A stretch of DNA of 47,190 nt from Actinomycetes bacterium (GTDB lineage: Bacteria; Actinomycetota; Actinomycetes; Mycobacteriales; Mycobacteriaceae). The DNA lies in the NCBI GenBank assembly GCA_023415515.1, contig JAEZKH010000307.1, positions 1 through 47,190 of the forward strand, written 5' to 3'. Below, piece after piece: positions 32,376-40,939 of the stretch. Position numbers and translations under genes: made by a program. Below the pieces are notes generated by a model. It ran no database searches. It was given only the letters and a program-made list of their open reading frames with translations, and was not told the origin of the DNA. Each line of letters starts with the position of its first letter. The first letter of the stretch is position 1.

Positions 32376-32387
32376 GTGATCTATCAC
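32376..32387. promoter_or_regulatory. MarR-type operator candidate at the SDR promoter
   Basis: GTGATCTATCAC, arms GTGAT/ATCAC, 18 bp before the SDR ATG and overlapping the region just upstream of the AAGGAG site. The same GTGATCTATCA is found at 33665-33675 by the MarR gene. Confidence 0.55.
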
Positions 32388-32405
32388 GTAAGGAGAAACG
32401 ACGAT

Positions 32406-33152
32406 ATGGGCGCTCTACAGGACAAGACGGCCCTGGTGACCGGCGGTACGTCAGGCATCGGACTGGCCGCCGCTCGGCGACTGGCCGACGAAGGTGCGCA
32501 CGTCTACATCACGGGCCGCACACAGCAGCGTGTCGACGATGCAGTGGCCGAGATCGGCTCGAGCGCAACGGGTGTGGTGAACGACGTCAGTGATTTCACC
32601 GGAGTCGGTGTGATCGCCGAGGCGGTGGAGGCCGGCGGGCGTGGCCTGGACGTCGTCTTCGCCAACGCGGGCGGTGGGTCGTTCTCCACCCTCGAGGAGA
32701 TCACCGTCGACCATTACCTCGACACGTTCAACCGCAATGTCGGCGGCACGCTCTTCACACTGCAGAGGGTGCTTCCGCTGCTCAATCCCGGTGCGTCGAT
32801 CATCTTGTCGGGCTCGACGTCGGCGTCCAGGGGGGTACCCGCGTTCGGCGTGTATGCCGCATCGAAAGCGGCGGTCAGGTCCCTTGGCCGCACGCTGGCT
32901 GCCGAGCTGGCCGACCGGGGGATTCGAGTCAACACCATCGTGCCCGGCCCGGTCGAGACCCCCGGACTGAAGGGGCTCGCGCCGGCGGGCGGTGAAGTCG
33001 AACTGCTGTCCCAGCTCGCCGGCGACGTGGCGATGAAACGGCTGGGGCGACCCGACGAGATCGCCGCCGCGGTGGCATTCCTTGCCTCGGACGCCAGCAG
33101 CTACATGACCGGAAGTGAACTGTTTGTCGACGGTGGCGATGTGCAGGTCTGA
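32406..33152 (+). CDS. Short-chain dehydrogenase/reductase
   Basis: A 248-residue protein from the ATG preceded by AAGGAG. Classical SDR: nucleotide-binding TGGTSGIG (12-19), FANAGGG, the catalytic Ser in ILSGSTSAS, YAASK (Tyr/Lys), and a C-terminal VDGG. The substrate cannot be told. It is convergent with the MarR gene (10-bp gap) and shares an operator-like motif with it, so I infer MarR-controlled detoxification or metabolism of a small molecule. Confidence 0.92.
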   Translation: MGALQDKTALVTGGTSGIGLAAARRLADEGAHVYITGRTQQRVDDAVAEIGSSATGVVNDVSDFTGVGVIAEAVEAGGRGLDVVFANAGGGSFSTLEEITVDHYLDTFNRNVGGTLFTLQRVLPLLNPGASIILSGSTSASRGVPAFGVYAASKAAVRSLGRTLAAELADRGIRVNTIVPGPVETPGLKGLAPAGGEVELLSQLAGDVAMKRLGRPDEIAAAVAFLASDASSYMTGSELFVDGGDVQV

Positions 33153-33162
33153 CGCGCAGCCG

Positions 33163-33654
33163 TCAATCCGGCCTCGGCAGCGTGCCGTTGCGCAGGATCG
33201 TCTCGTAGACATCACCGAGCAGGTCGGCCAGCATGCCGGCGGAGGCGTCGTCGAGGTCGGAGAAGAACAGTGTCCGGACCCACGCGACGTGTTTGGGCGC
33301 CGCGGACTGCAGAAGCCGCCAGCCGTGCGGTGTGAGTTTGGCGTCGGTGGCGCGGCCATCGGTTTTCGATGCGATCCGCTCGACGAGACCGCGCGTCTCC
33401 ATTCGCCGCAGTTGGTGCGACAACCTGCTTCGCTCCCAACCGATTCTGGTTGCCAGGCGGCTCGACTGCATCCTGCGGCCCGGCTCGCCCGACAGCGCGT
33501 TGAGGACGCTGTAGTCGGCGAGTGAGATTCCGAAATCGGCCTGCAGCTGTCGATTCATTTCGTAATCGAGTCGCAGATAGACCTGCATATAGTTGGTCCA
33601 GGTCCGCTGCTGCGTCGCGGTGAGCCAAACGCGTTGCGCCATGCGGGACATCAT
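33163..33654 (-). CDS. MarR-family transcriptional regulator
   Basis: About 163 residues from the ATG at 33654; upstream codons to 33675 overlap the operator-like motif and are unlikely to be translated. Winged HTH: LADYSVLNALSGEPGRRMQSSRLATRIGWERSRLSHQLRRMETRGLVERI, then the wing (KTDGRATDAKLTPHGWRLL). Dimerisation helices flank it. It probably represses its own gene, the convergent SDR gene and the divergent fragment at 33679 through GTGATCTATCA sites. Confidence 0.92.
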   Translation of the reverse strand: MMSRMAQRVWLTATQQRTWTNYMQVYLRLDYEMNRQLQADFGISLADYSVLNALSGEPGRRMQSSRLATRIGWERSRLSHQLRRMETRGLVERIASKTDGRATDAKLTPHGWRLLQSAAPKHVAWVRTLFFSDLDDASAGMLADLLGDVYETILRNGTLPRPD

Positions 33655-33660
33655 CACAGT

Positions 33661-33679
33661 TTGTTGATAGATCACACAA
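33661..33679. promoter_or_regulatory. MarR-type operator candidate at the regulator's own promoter
   Basis: On the minus strand the sequence reads TTGTGTGATCTATCAACAA, with TTGT/ACAA outer arms and TGATcTATCA core. It shares 11 bp with the SDR promoter site. Confidence 0.55.
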
Positions 33680-33804
33680 TGAGGAGAGCGCGACCCGCAG
33701 CGCAGGAGGGCGGCACACCGCAGGCGTCGGGGTTCGACGTGGCGATCATCCGCGACGGTGTGATCGTCGAGTTGTACACCGTGCTGACGCCGGTCAGCTC
33801 GTGA
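33679..33804 (+). pseudogene. C-terminal remnant of a SnoaL/NTF2-like gene
   Basis: A 41-codon frame. Residues 18-41 (GFDVAIIRDGVIVELYTVLT and PVSS) read like the last strands of an NTF2/SnoaL-type protein, while the first 17 residues (MRRARPAAQEGGTPQASG) do not belong to such a fold. The likely history is an internal deletion that fused a start region to the 3' end of the gene. It is divergent from the MarR gene. Confidence 0.5.
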
Positions 33805-34711
33805 TCTGAGCAGCGACGACGTCGGGGTGGGAGTAGGGGATCATGTGGCTGCCGTCGACGGTCACCAGCCGAGTGCGGGGCAGCGCTTCCGCAAGCCGCC
33901 TGAGGTGGTCGATCCCGACCAGTTGATCGTCCTCGCCGGCGATGATGACCGACGGGACCCGGATCTGTGGGACGTTGTCGTCGAGCCAGCGCGACGTCGC
34001 GTCGAACTCCAGCTGATCGGAGGCGAACGCGGTCAGGTTTCCTCGCGTCATCGATACCGAGAGCAGCCGCTGCTCGTACGCCGGGTCGATCTTCTCCGGA
34101 TGGAACGCACGCGCCGCTCCGCCGGTGGCGGCGACCCGCTTGATGAGCTGGTTGACCGTGGCGTCGAGGAGGGAGCCGATGACCGGCAGCTGACTGAACC
34201 GGGCGTAGCGGGCGTTGAACAGGTCCATCGCAGCCGACCGCATGCCGCCTGCGCCCGGGGCCACCAGCACCAACTTCGCGATGTCGTCCGGATAGCGGCG
34301 CGCGACGCCGAGGGCGAGAGTTCCGCCGAACGAATGTCCGACGAGGATCACCGGCCCCAGGTCCAATTGCGTCACGAGGTCGTGGACCATGTCGATCTGC
34401 TCCTGGTACGGCGACGGGCCTCCCTTCGACCACCCGAAGCCCGGCCGGTCGATCGCGATGACGCGCCGTCCGCGCAACTCCGGTAGCACCGGGTCGAAGT
34501 CCCGGTAGGTCCCGGGGAGGCCGTGGAGCATCACCACGGCGACGCCGTCACCGGGTTGTTCGACGTAGTGAATGTCCTTGCCGCGCAGACTGATGTACTC
34601 ACCCTCCGCGGACGGCATCGGCGGCAGTCGTGCGACGGTGTTGTTGACGACCACTACTACGGCGATCAGCAGCGCCAACGTCCACGCGCAGACCCGCAGC
34701 AGCTTGCGCAT
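33794..34711 (-). CDS. Alpha/beta hydrolase with N-terminal membrane anchor
   Basis: A 305-residue protein from ATG 34711, which overlaps the upstream stop (TGATG). The N-terminal anchor is LLRVCAWTLALLIAVVVVV. Hydrolase motifs: oxyanion HG (MLHGLPGTYRDFD), nucleophile elbow GHSFGG, acid in IIAGEDDQLV and catalytic His in VDGSHMIPYSHP. All triad residues are present. It is the last gene of a leftward cluster with the phosphotransferase and histidine phosphatase. The substrate is unknown; a lipid or ester is likely. Confidence 0.9.
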   Translation of the reverse strand: MRKLLRVCAWTLALLIAVVVVVNNTVARLPPMPSAEGEYISLRGKDIHYVEQPGDGVAVVMLHGLPGTYRDFDPVLPELRGRRVIAIDRPGFGWSKGGPSPYQEQIDMVHDLVTQLDLGPVILVGHSFGGTLALGVARRYPDDIAKLVLVAPGAGGMRSAAMDLFNARYARFSQLPVIGSLLDATVNQLIKRVAATGGAARAFHPEKIDPAYEQRLLSVSMTRGNLTAFASDQLEFDATSRWLDDNVPQIRVPSVIIAGEDDQLVGIDHLRRLAEALPRTRLVTVDGSHMIPYSHPDVVAAQITS

Positions 34712-35748
34712 CAGCGACCCAGCGTGCGCAGACCTTCGGCCATCAGGGGTCCCACCGCCTTGTCCACCTGTTCGGTGTCGGCCGCGACGCCACCGCCTTC
34801 CCTGGCGCGGAACGCGATCCCCGCCGCGATGATCGCCACCTTGAAGTATCCGAGCGCCATGTAGAAGTCCCAGTTGTCCAAAGACTGCTGCGCGGCAAGC
34901 GAATAGCGGTTGGCGAGGTCGTCGGCTCCGGGCATCTTCGGTGACGCCCACGCCGAGCTCGCATGGATGACGTTGAACAACGGGTGGCGGTACACGCACA
35001 TCAGCGCGGCATCGCTGATCGGGTCGCCCAGCGTGGACATCTCCCAGTCGAGGACAGCGAGAACCCTGGTCGGGTCGTCGTTGTCGAGCATGGTGTTGTC
35101 GATGCGGTAGTCGCCGTGCACGATCGAGGTTCTGCTCTGCGCCGGAAGCGCCTCTGCCAGAGCCGAATGCAGTCGGCGGACGTCGGCGTCGAATGGGTCA
35201 TCATCACGTTTGACCAGCTCCCACTGCGAACCCCAGCGCCTGACCTGGCGTTCGAGATAGCCGGTCGGCTTGCCGAAGTCGTCGAGCCCGACCGCCTCCG
35301 GGTCGACCGCGTGCAGATCGGCCAGCACCGTGATCAGCGCGTCGACGCAATCGCTGATCGCCTGCTCGTCGCCGAGCGCCTCGAGGTCTTCGGCGTGCCG
35401 AACCACCCGGCCGGACACGTACTCGACCATCTGGAACGGCGCGCCGCCGACCGAGTCGTCGTTGCGCATCGTGACCGCGCGGGCCACCGGGACGGGGGTG
35501 TCGGCCAGGGCCGCGACGACGCGGTACTCCCTGGCCATGTCATGGGCCGACGGCGTCAGCCCGTGCAGCGGTGGCCTGCGCAGCACCCACTTCGTCGCGT
35601 CGTCGGCGACCAGGAAGGTGAGGTTGGACCGGCCGCCGGAGATCAGTTCAGCGCGCAGTTCGCCGCTGCGCGGTATACCCACGGCCCGCAGATGGCGGTC
35701 AAGCGCCACGAGGTCGATACCGGTCGGCGATGTCGGCTGGCTTGTCAC
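34711..35748 (-). CDS. APH/ACAD10-like phosphotransferase family protein
   Basis: A 345-residue kinase-like protein. GGRSNLTFLV glycine loop, WVLRRPP with the Lys/Arg strand, catalytic loop IVHGDYRIDNTMLD (Brenner motif HGDxxxxN) and metal-binding LDWEMSTLGDP. This is the family seen in acyl-CoA dehydrogenase-linked kinases (ACAD10/11) that phosphorylate 4-hydroxyacyl-CoA. The homologue in M. tuberculosis was, to my recollection, named FadE36 (Rv3761c), though the fold here is a kinase and no dehydrogenase domain is present. It overlaps the hydrolase gene by 1 bp. Confidence 0.9.
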   Translation of the reverse strand: MTSQPTSPTGIDLVALDRHLRAVGIPRSGELRAELISGGRSNLTFLVADDATKWVLRRPPLHGLTPSAHDMAREYRVVAALADTPVPVARAVTMRNDDSVGGAPFQMVEYVSGRVVRHAEDLEALGDEQAISDCVDALITVLADLHAVDPEAVGLDDFGKPTGYLERQVRRWGSQWELVKRDDDPFDADVRRLHSALAEALPAQSRTSIVHGDYRIDNTMLDNDDPTRVLAVLDWEMSTLGDPISDAALMCVYRHPLFNVIHASSAWASPKMPGADDLANRYSLAAQQSLDNWDFYMALGYFKVAIIAAGIAFRAREGGGVAADTEQVDKAVGPLMAEGLRTLGR

Positions 35749-35757
35749 GGGACTTTC

Positions 35758-36366
35758 CTACCACCGCTGATTTCGCGGCAGGAGGTCCCATACGTGTTCG
35801 GTGCCGTTGACCGACGCGACGTAGAGTTCGCCCTTCCGCGACGACAGCAGCCGGGTGATGCCCGCATAGTCGACGTTCACGCACAGGATCTTCTCGGTGC
35901 GCAGGATGGTGTGCAGCAGTCCGTTGATCACCCCGCCGTGGCTGAACACCGCGACGGTGTCCTCGTGGTCGCCTGCGGCCGCGATCTCGCGGATGCCCTC
36001 GTTGATGCGGGACAGGAAGGCGTTCTCGTCGACCGAGCTCGGCAGGTGACCGCTGGCCAGTCGCGCCAGCTCCTGCGGGTACTCGGCGGCGATCTGCTCG
36101 ATCGGAATGTAGTGCGCAAGGTCGCGGTCGTACTCGGCGAGCCGGTCGTCGATCTCGATGTCGCGCCCCAACGCGTCGGCCACCGGCTGCGCGGTCTGCA
36201 CGGCACGCCGCTGCGGGCTGCTGATCAGACGTGAGACCGGGAACCGCGCCAGCGCCTCGGGCAGCCTCTTGGCCTGCTCGATCCCTTCCTCTGAGAGGTC
36301 GGGGTCGGACCCCTCACCCGGCTCGCTGCGGAGCGGCAACGCATGCCGGATCAGTAGCAATTGCAC
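35758..36366 (-). CDS. Histidine phosphatase family protein
   Basis: A 202-residue protein: N-terminal LLIRHALPL (catalytic His in RHA, usually RHG), LISSPQRRAVQTAQPVA (second Arg), and FSHGGVINGLL with the second catalytic His. A phosphoglycerate-mutase-like phosphatase. It lies 9 bp upstream of the phosphotransferase gene on the same strand, probably in one operon. The physiological substrate is not predictable. Confidence 0.9.
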   Translation of the reverse strand: MQLLLIRHALPLRSEPGEGSDPDLSEEGIEQAKRLPEALARFPVSRLISSPQRRAVQTAQPVADALGRDIEIDDRLAEYDRDLAHYIPIEQIAAEYPQELARLASGHLPSSVDENAFLSRINEGIREIAAAGDHEDTVAVFSHGGVINGLLHTILRTEKILCVNVDYAGITRLLSSRKGELYVASVNGTEHVWDLLPRNQRW

Positions 36367-36383
36367 CGTGACACCATAAGGCC

Positions 36384-37145
36384 ATGGGCTATGCCGACGA
36401 ATTGTTCGACCTGACCGACCGCGTGGTGCTGGTCACCGGCGGCAGCCGCGGGCTTGGCCGCGAGATGGCGTTCGCGGCAGCGAAGTGCGGCGCCGACGTG
36501 GTGATCGCGAGCCGCAAGCTGGAGTCCTGCGAAGAAGCCGCGGCCGAGATCGAGTCGGCCACCGGCAGGGCTGCGATGCCGTATGCGGTCCACGTCGGTC
36601 GCTGGGAGCAGCTCGACGGTTTGGTCGACGCCGTCTACGAACGGTTCGGCAGGGTCGACGTCCTGATCAACAACGCCGGGATGTCACCGCTGTACGAGTC
36701 GCTGGACGCGGTGTCGGAGAAGTTGTTCGACGCCGTGGTGAACCTCAACCTCAAGGGCCCCTTCCGGTTGTCGACACTGGTCGGACAGCGCATGGTCGCC
36801 GCAGGCGGCGGTTCGATCATCAACGTCAGCTCAAGCGGTTCGCGCCGCCCGCAACCCGCGCAGCTCCCCTATTCGGCCGCCAAGGCCGGGTTGAACGCGT
36901 TGACCGAGGGGCTCGCACTGGCGTTCGGCCCGACGGTGCGGGTGAACACACTGATGCCGGGACCGTTTCTCACCGACGTCAGCAAGGCGTGGGACATCCC
37001 TGCGACGACTAAGGGCGCTCAGAGCTTCGCACTCAAGCGGCTGGGTAACCCACCCGAGATCATCGGCGCCGCACTGTATCTGGCATCGGATGCGTCGAGT
37101 TACACCAGCGGCTCGATCATTCGGGTGGACGGCGGCATCCCCTGA
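36384..37145 (+). CDS. Short-chain dehydrogenase/reductase
   Basis: A 253-residue SDR: TGGSRGLG cofactor motif (residues 18-25), INNAGMS, catalytic Ser in NVSSSGS, YSAAK Tyr/Lys, C-terminal VDGGIP. It is divergent from the histidine phosphatase (17-bp gap) and ends 3 bp before the convergent alkylsulfatase. Lipid or steroid oxidoreductase activity is common in this group; the specificity is open. Confidence 0.93.
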   Translation: MGYADELFDLTDRVVLVTGGSRGLGREMAFAAAKCGADVVIASRKLESCEEAAAEIESATGRAAMPYAVHVGRWEQLDGLVDAVYERFGRVDVLINNAGMSPLYESLDAVSEKLFDAVVNLNLKGPFRLSTLVGQRMVAAGGGSIINVSSSGSRRPQPAQLPYSAAKAGLNALTEGLALAFGPTVRVNTLMPGPFLTDVSKAWDIPATTKGAQSFALKRLGNPPEIIGAALYLASDASSYTSGSIIRVDGGIP

Positions 37146-37148
37146 GCG

Positions 37149-39044
37149 TCACGGCTCGATGATGTTGAATGCCGCGTCGGGCCGATCCACCACCCCCATG
37201 ATTGCCGACAGCGCACCCTGATCGCCCGAGATCTCGACGCCAGGCGAACCGGTGTCGCCTGCCGCGAACATCAACAGGCGCAACCTGTTCGCGAGTTTGA
37301 TCGTCGACTGGGCTGTCGACTCGTCGGCCGGACGCTTTCGGTACACCAGCACGCCGTTGCGCAACGTCAACCGGTAGTTGGTATCGGTGTCGAGGAACGT
37401 GATGTCGACGGCGACGTCGAGATCCCATGCCCGCGGTCCGTTGATGTTGATCGCCAACGTGTCGAACATCTGCTCCGGTGTCAGCTGGCCCATGATCGAC
37501 GGCGACGCGGACTGCGTCGGGGTGCCGAAGTTACCCTCCCTCAACTCCGTTGCGCCCGAGAGGAAGAAATTGCGCCACACTGCGTTCTCGGCACCGTAGG
37601 CCAGCTGTTCAAGGGTGCCCGCGTACAGGTCGCGCGCAGCGGCATGGTCCTTGTCGGTGAAGATGACATGGTCGAGCAGCGTTGCTGCCCACCGGAAGTC
37701 GCCGTCATCGAAGGACTTCTGCGCGATCGCGACGACGTTGTCGATACCGCCCATCGCGTCGACGTACCGTGGCCCGATCGCCTCGGGGGGATACGCCCAC
37801 AGCCTGCCGGGGTTCCCGTCGAACCAGCCCATGTAGCGCTGGTAGACCGCCTTGACGTTGTGACTGACCGACCCGTAGTAGCCATGCGTATGCCACGCCT
37901 TCTCCAGGGCCGGAGGCATCTGGAAGGTCTCGGCGATCTCGATGCCCGTATAGCCCTGATTGAGCTGGCGCAGAGTCTGGTCGTGCAGGTAGGAGTACAG
38001 GTCCCGTTGCAACGAAAGGTATTCCACGATCGCCTCGCGCCCCCACGTGGGCCAGTGGTGGGATGCGAACACGACGTCGGTCCGGTCGCAGAACGTGTCG
38101 ATGGCCTCGGTCAGATATCCCGCCCAACCGTGCGGATCGCGCACCAGCGCCCCGCGCAGCGTCAAGAGGTTGTGCAGGTTGTGCGTCGCGTTCTCGGCCA
38201 TGCACAGGGCCTTGAACTTCGGGAAGTAGAAGTGCATCTCGGCAGGCGCTTCGGTGCCGGGCGCCATCTGGAACTCGATCTCGACACCGTCGATCGTGTG
38301 CGTCTCACCGGTCTCGCGGACGTCGACGGTCGGCACGATCAACGCGACCTCCCCCGTCGAGCCGACCTGGCCGAGCCCGCAGCCGACCTGCCCCTGCGGG
38401 CCGCGCGCCAGCACCGCGCCGTACATGTATGCCGCGCGGCGCGCCATGGCGGTGCCCGCGTACACGTTCTCCTGAACGGCGTGTGCGGTGAAATGTTCGG
38501 GCGCGATCACCGCGACCTTGCCTGCGTCGACGTCGGCCTGCGTGGTGACCCCGAGGACACCCCCGAAATGGTCGACGTGGCTGTGGGTGTAGATGACCGC
38601 GACGACAGGCCGGTCGCCCCGGTGCGCGCGGTAGAGCGTCAGGGCGGCGGCCGCGGTCTCGGTCGAGATCAGCGGATCGATGACGATCACGCCGGTGTCA
38701 CCCTCGATGAAGCTGATGTTGGACAGGTCGAGCCCGCGCACCTGGTAGATGCCCTCGACGACCTCGTACAACCCCTGCTTGGCGCACAGTTGGCTCTGCC
38801 GCCACAGGCTCGGATGCACCGACGGCGGGGCGTCCCCGGCCAGGAAGGCGTACGCGTCGTTGTCCCACACCACCCGGCCGTCGCCGGCCTTGACGACGCA
38901 GGGCTGCAGTGCGGCGATGAAGCCGCGGTCAGCGGCTTCGAAATCGCGGGTGTCGTCGAACGGCAGGCCGCTGCCGTGCGCGCGGTTTGCTGCTTCGATG
39001 ACGGCTGTCGGCGGGTTCTGCTCCATGGGCGTCGACCCTGCCAT
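37149..39044 (-). CDS. Alkyl sulfatase, metallo-beta-lactamase fold (Rv3762c-like)
   Basis: About 631 residues from ATG 39044 (a later ATG at 39026 is possible). The zinc site THSHVDHFGG is plain. Other conserved alkylsulfatase blocks are YQVRGLDLSNISFIEGDTGVIVIDPLIS, ENATHNLHNLLTLRGALVRD, VVFASHHWPTWG and LWAYPPEAIGPRYVDAMGG. The C-terminal SCP2-like domain (DTLAININGPRAWDLDVAVDI on) is the substrate-recruiting domain of SdsA1-type enzymes, which cleave alkyl sulfates such as dodecyl sulfate. It is 9 bp downstream of the Rieske gene and may be co-transcribed with it. Confidence 0.93.
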   Translation of the reverse strand: MAGSTPMEQNPPTAVIEAANRAHGSGLPFDDTRDFEAADRGFIAALQPCVVKAGDGRVVWDNDAYAFLAGDAPPSVHPSLWRQSQLCAKQGLYEVVEGIYQVRGLDLSNISFIEGDTGVIVIDPLISTETAAAALTLYRAHRGDRPVVAVIYTHSHVDHFGGVLGVTTQADVDAGKVAVIAPEHFTAHAVQENVYAGTAMARRAAYMYGAVLARGPQGQVGCGLGQVGSTGEVALIVPTVDVRETGETHTIDGVEIEFQMAPGTEAPAEMHFYFPKFKALCMAENATHNLHNLLTLRGALVRDPHGWAGYLTEAIDTFCDRTDVVFASHHWPTWGREAIVEYLSLQRDLYSYLHDQTLRQLNQGYTGIEIAETFQMPPALEKAWHTHGYYGSVSHNVKAVYQRYMGWFDGNPGRLWAYPPEAIGPRYVDAMGGIDNVVAIAQKSFDDGDFRWAATLLDHVIFTDKDHAAARDLYAGTLEQLAYGAENAVWRNFFLSGATELREGNFGTPTQSASPSIMGQLTPEQMFDTLAININGPRAWDLDVAVDITFLDTDTNYRLTLRNGVLVYRKRPADESTAQSTIKLANRLRLLMFAAGDTGSPGVEISGDQGALSAIMGVVDRPDAAFNIIEP

Positions 39045-39053
39045 CAATTTCGG

Positions 39054-39746
39054 CTATGCGGGTTCAGTTGGGGCGAAAACCTCGATCCGGCCGTCGTTTT
39101 CACGCACTTCGAGCCGTGGCAGTGGCGGCGGCGCGGACGGCAGTTGGTGCGTCACCGTCTCGCCCGTCAGTGCGAACGAGGTGGAATGGCACGGGCATCG
39201 CAACCGTGATTGCGCAGCGTCCAGCCACAGCTTGCAACCCTGGTGGGTGCAGACACCCGAGACCGCTTCGACTGTCGCGCCGCGCCGGTGGACGAACCCG
39301 TTGACCGAGCCGAGGTCGAACGCCAGTGCCCCGCCGTCCGGCAGGTCGGCGCTGGCGCCGACCCGGTGCCATGTGCCCGCATTGGGGTCGAGTACGCCCT
39401 GCTCGGGCGCGGCCTGCCGGGCCGGGCCCGCCGATGGGGCGAGCAGGTTGCGCCCGACCACGACGCCGGTGGCCGCCGACGCCGCCGCGAGACCGGTGCC
39501 GATCACCACCTGCCTTCGCGTGCCTGACGGCGGCTTGCCCGGCTGCGGCGTCTGCATCTGCTCGGACAGCCTGCGGTGCAGATCGGTGATGAACTCCTCG
39601 CGCGGGGAGTCGCTGCCGGTGCGGGCCGAGCGCAGCTCGATCGCGGTCCTCATCTCACCCGCCTCGACCTCGTCCGGGCGCGCCCGCTGGGTGCGTTGTC
39701 CCCGCAGCAAGCCGTCGACGAAGCGTCGCACCGGTCGTCCGCTCAC
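39054..39746 (-). CDS. Membrane-anchored Rieske [2Fe-2S] protein coupled to an ECF sigma factor
   Basis: A 230-residue protein. About 75 cytoplasm-facing residues at the N-terminus (polar, with SPREEFITDLHRRLSEQM) precede one membrane helix of Tat-like form (TRRQVVIGTGLAAASAATGV), then a Rieske domain with both ligand loops (VCTHQGCKLW and LRCPCHSTSF). Its ATG overlaps the sigma factor stop by 4 bp, so sigma and Rieske proteins are made together. Genes placed this way after ECF sigma factors are often anti-sigma factors, and a redox-sensing anti-sigma role is an attractive inference. A plain electron carrier is the alternative. Confidence 0.9.
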   Translation of the reverse strand: MSGRPVRRFVDGLLRGQRTQRARPDEVEAGEMRTAIELRSARTGSDSPREEFITDLHRRLSEQMQTPQPGKPPSGTRRQVVIGTGLAAASAATGVVVGRNLLAPSAGPARQAAPEQGVLDPNAGTWHRVGASADLPDGGALAFDLGSVNGFVHRRGATVEAVSGVCTHQGCKLWLDAAQSRLRCPCHSTSFALTGETVTHQLPSAPPPLPRLEVRENDGRIEVFAPTEPA

Positions 39747-40318
39747 AGCGCCTCCCCGTTCATCTGCGCAGCCATCTGCAGCGCGCGATGCTGCAGCACC
39801 TTGGCGTTGGCGACGCTGACACCCATCTGGGCGGCCGCCTCCCGCACCGAAAACGCCTGCAGGAAACGTAGTTCCAAGACACGGCGGTAGTTGTCGGGCA
39901 GCCTGTCCAGCACGCGGCGGACCCGGTCGGGCGCATCGGAGGGGAGCACTTCCCGGTCGCCTTCGTCGACGATGTCGTCCTCGATCGTGGTGATCTCGCG
40001 CCCCATCCGCTCCCGCCAGTAGGACGCGAGCACGGTGCGCGCCGTCATCTTCAGATACTTGCGCACCTCGGGCACCATCGCCGATACGCGAAGCGGTTTC
40101 AACGCGGTCATGAACACCTCCGCGGTGAGGTCCTCGGCGTCCGGTTGGTTGGCCACCTTCGAGTACATCAGGCGGTAGACCCAGGTGACGTTGTCGCGGT
40201 ACACCGCATCCCAGTCCGGATACGTCGCACCCGCCACGGCTCGCAGTCCTCCCTCCGGGCCGGACCTTCGCGCCGGGCCGGATCGAGGACGGCGCGCCTC
40301 ATTCTGGCTCGCGACCAC
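39743..40318 (-). CDS. ECF (sigma-70 family) RNA polymerase sigma factor
   Basis: A 191-residue protein, GTG start. Region 2: AVYRDNVTWVYRLMYSKVAN, QPDAEDLTAEVFMTALK, YLKMTARTVLASYWRER. An acidic linker (DDIVDEGDREVL) follows, then region 4: VLDRLPDNYRRVLELRFLQAFSVREAAAQMGVSVANAKVLQHRAL. The first 35 residues are basic and Gly/Ala-rich and may be untranslated. It is first in the sigma/Rieske pair. Confidence 0.92.
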   Translation of the reverse strand: MVASQNEARRPRSGPARRSGPEGGLRAVAGATYPDWDAVYRDNVTWVYRLMYSKVANQPDAEDLTAEVFMTALKPLRVSAMVPEVRKYLKMTARTVLASYWRERMGREITTIEDDIVDEGDREVLPSDAPDRVRRVLDRLPDNYRRVLELRFLQAFSVREAAAQMGVSVANAKVLQHRALQMAAQMNGEAL

Positions 40319-40380
40319 ACGTCACCGTCCTCGAATCGACCTGGGAATCAGCTGTGTGCCGCGTTTGAGGTGGCGACACC

Positions 40381-40869
40381 TCAGACGCGCGCGGCGGCCG
40401 CGATGCGGTTCGTCCTCGCCGCGTCGAACGACAGGCCGCCCGCGCCGACGACGAGCAGGAACACGCTGCCGCACAACATCGCGATCTCGAGACGGCCTTC
40501 GTGGAAGAAGTCCCAGAAACCGCCTTCCTTGGGGTACAGCGGAGCACTACCCCACAGCAGCGGCACCTTGGTGATCACCAGTGCGCCGACCATGTCCACG
40601 ATCATCGGCAGCGTGGCCAGCCTGACCAGGAGTCCCACCAGGATCAAAGCGCCACAGACGATTTCGGCCATACCATCCAGGTTGGCGAAGAAGGCTCCCG
40701 CTGGAATGCCCGCCTTCTCGAACCGACCCGTTCCCAGCGCCTCCGGCCGCAGAAACTTCAGCAGGCCTTCGCCGACGAAGATCAGGCCCACGTAGAACCG
40801 GATGAGAACGACCGCACCCGACGCCCGGGTTGCAGTCAGCTGGCTGAGCGAGATTTCACGCTGCGACAT
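40381..40869 (-). CDS. DoxX-family membrane protein
   Basis: A 162-residue protein from ATG 40869 with GGAAGG 8 bp upstream; the longer frame to 40902 is less likely. Four membrane segments and the DoxX signature RFYVGLIFVGEGLLKFLRP are seen, with LDGMAEIVCGALILVGLLVRL and PKEGGFWDFFHEGRLEIAML later. DoxX proteins of mycobacteria take part in redox and thiol homeostasis complexes. It stands 62 bp downstream of the sigma gene start on the same strand with no overlap. Confidence 0.88.
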   Translation of the reverse strand: MSQREISLSQLTATRASGAVVLIRFYVGLIFVGEGLLKFLRPEALGTGRFEKAGIPAGAFFANLDGMAEIVCGALILVGLLVRLATLPMIVDMVGALVITKVPLLWGSAPLYPKEGGFWDFFHEGRLEIAMLCGSVFLLVVGAGGLSFDAARTNRIAAAARV

Positions 40870-40939
40870 GTGCAGTGCCTTCCTTGAGTGGTTGTTCCCC
40901 AAGAGATAGGCGGCGGGGTTACACGCGGTCTGCCATCGC

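Noticed and set aside
34963..36234. 423-codon plus-strand frame across phosphotransferase and phosphatase genes
   Set aside because: It spans two well-supported minus-strand genes and has no domain.
37644..39209. 521-codon plus-strand open frame opposite the alkylsulfatase
   Set aside because: Composition is Arg/Val/Asp-rich shadow sequence, and the opposite strand has the THSHVDH zinc motif and conserved blocks.
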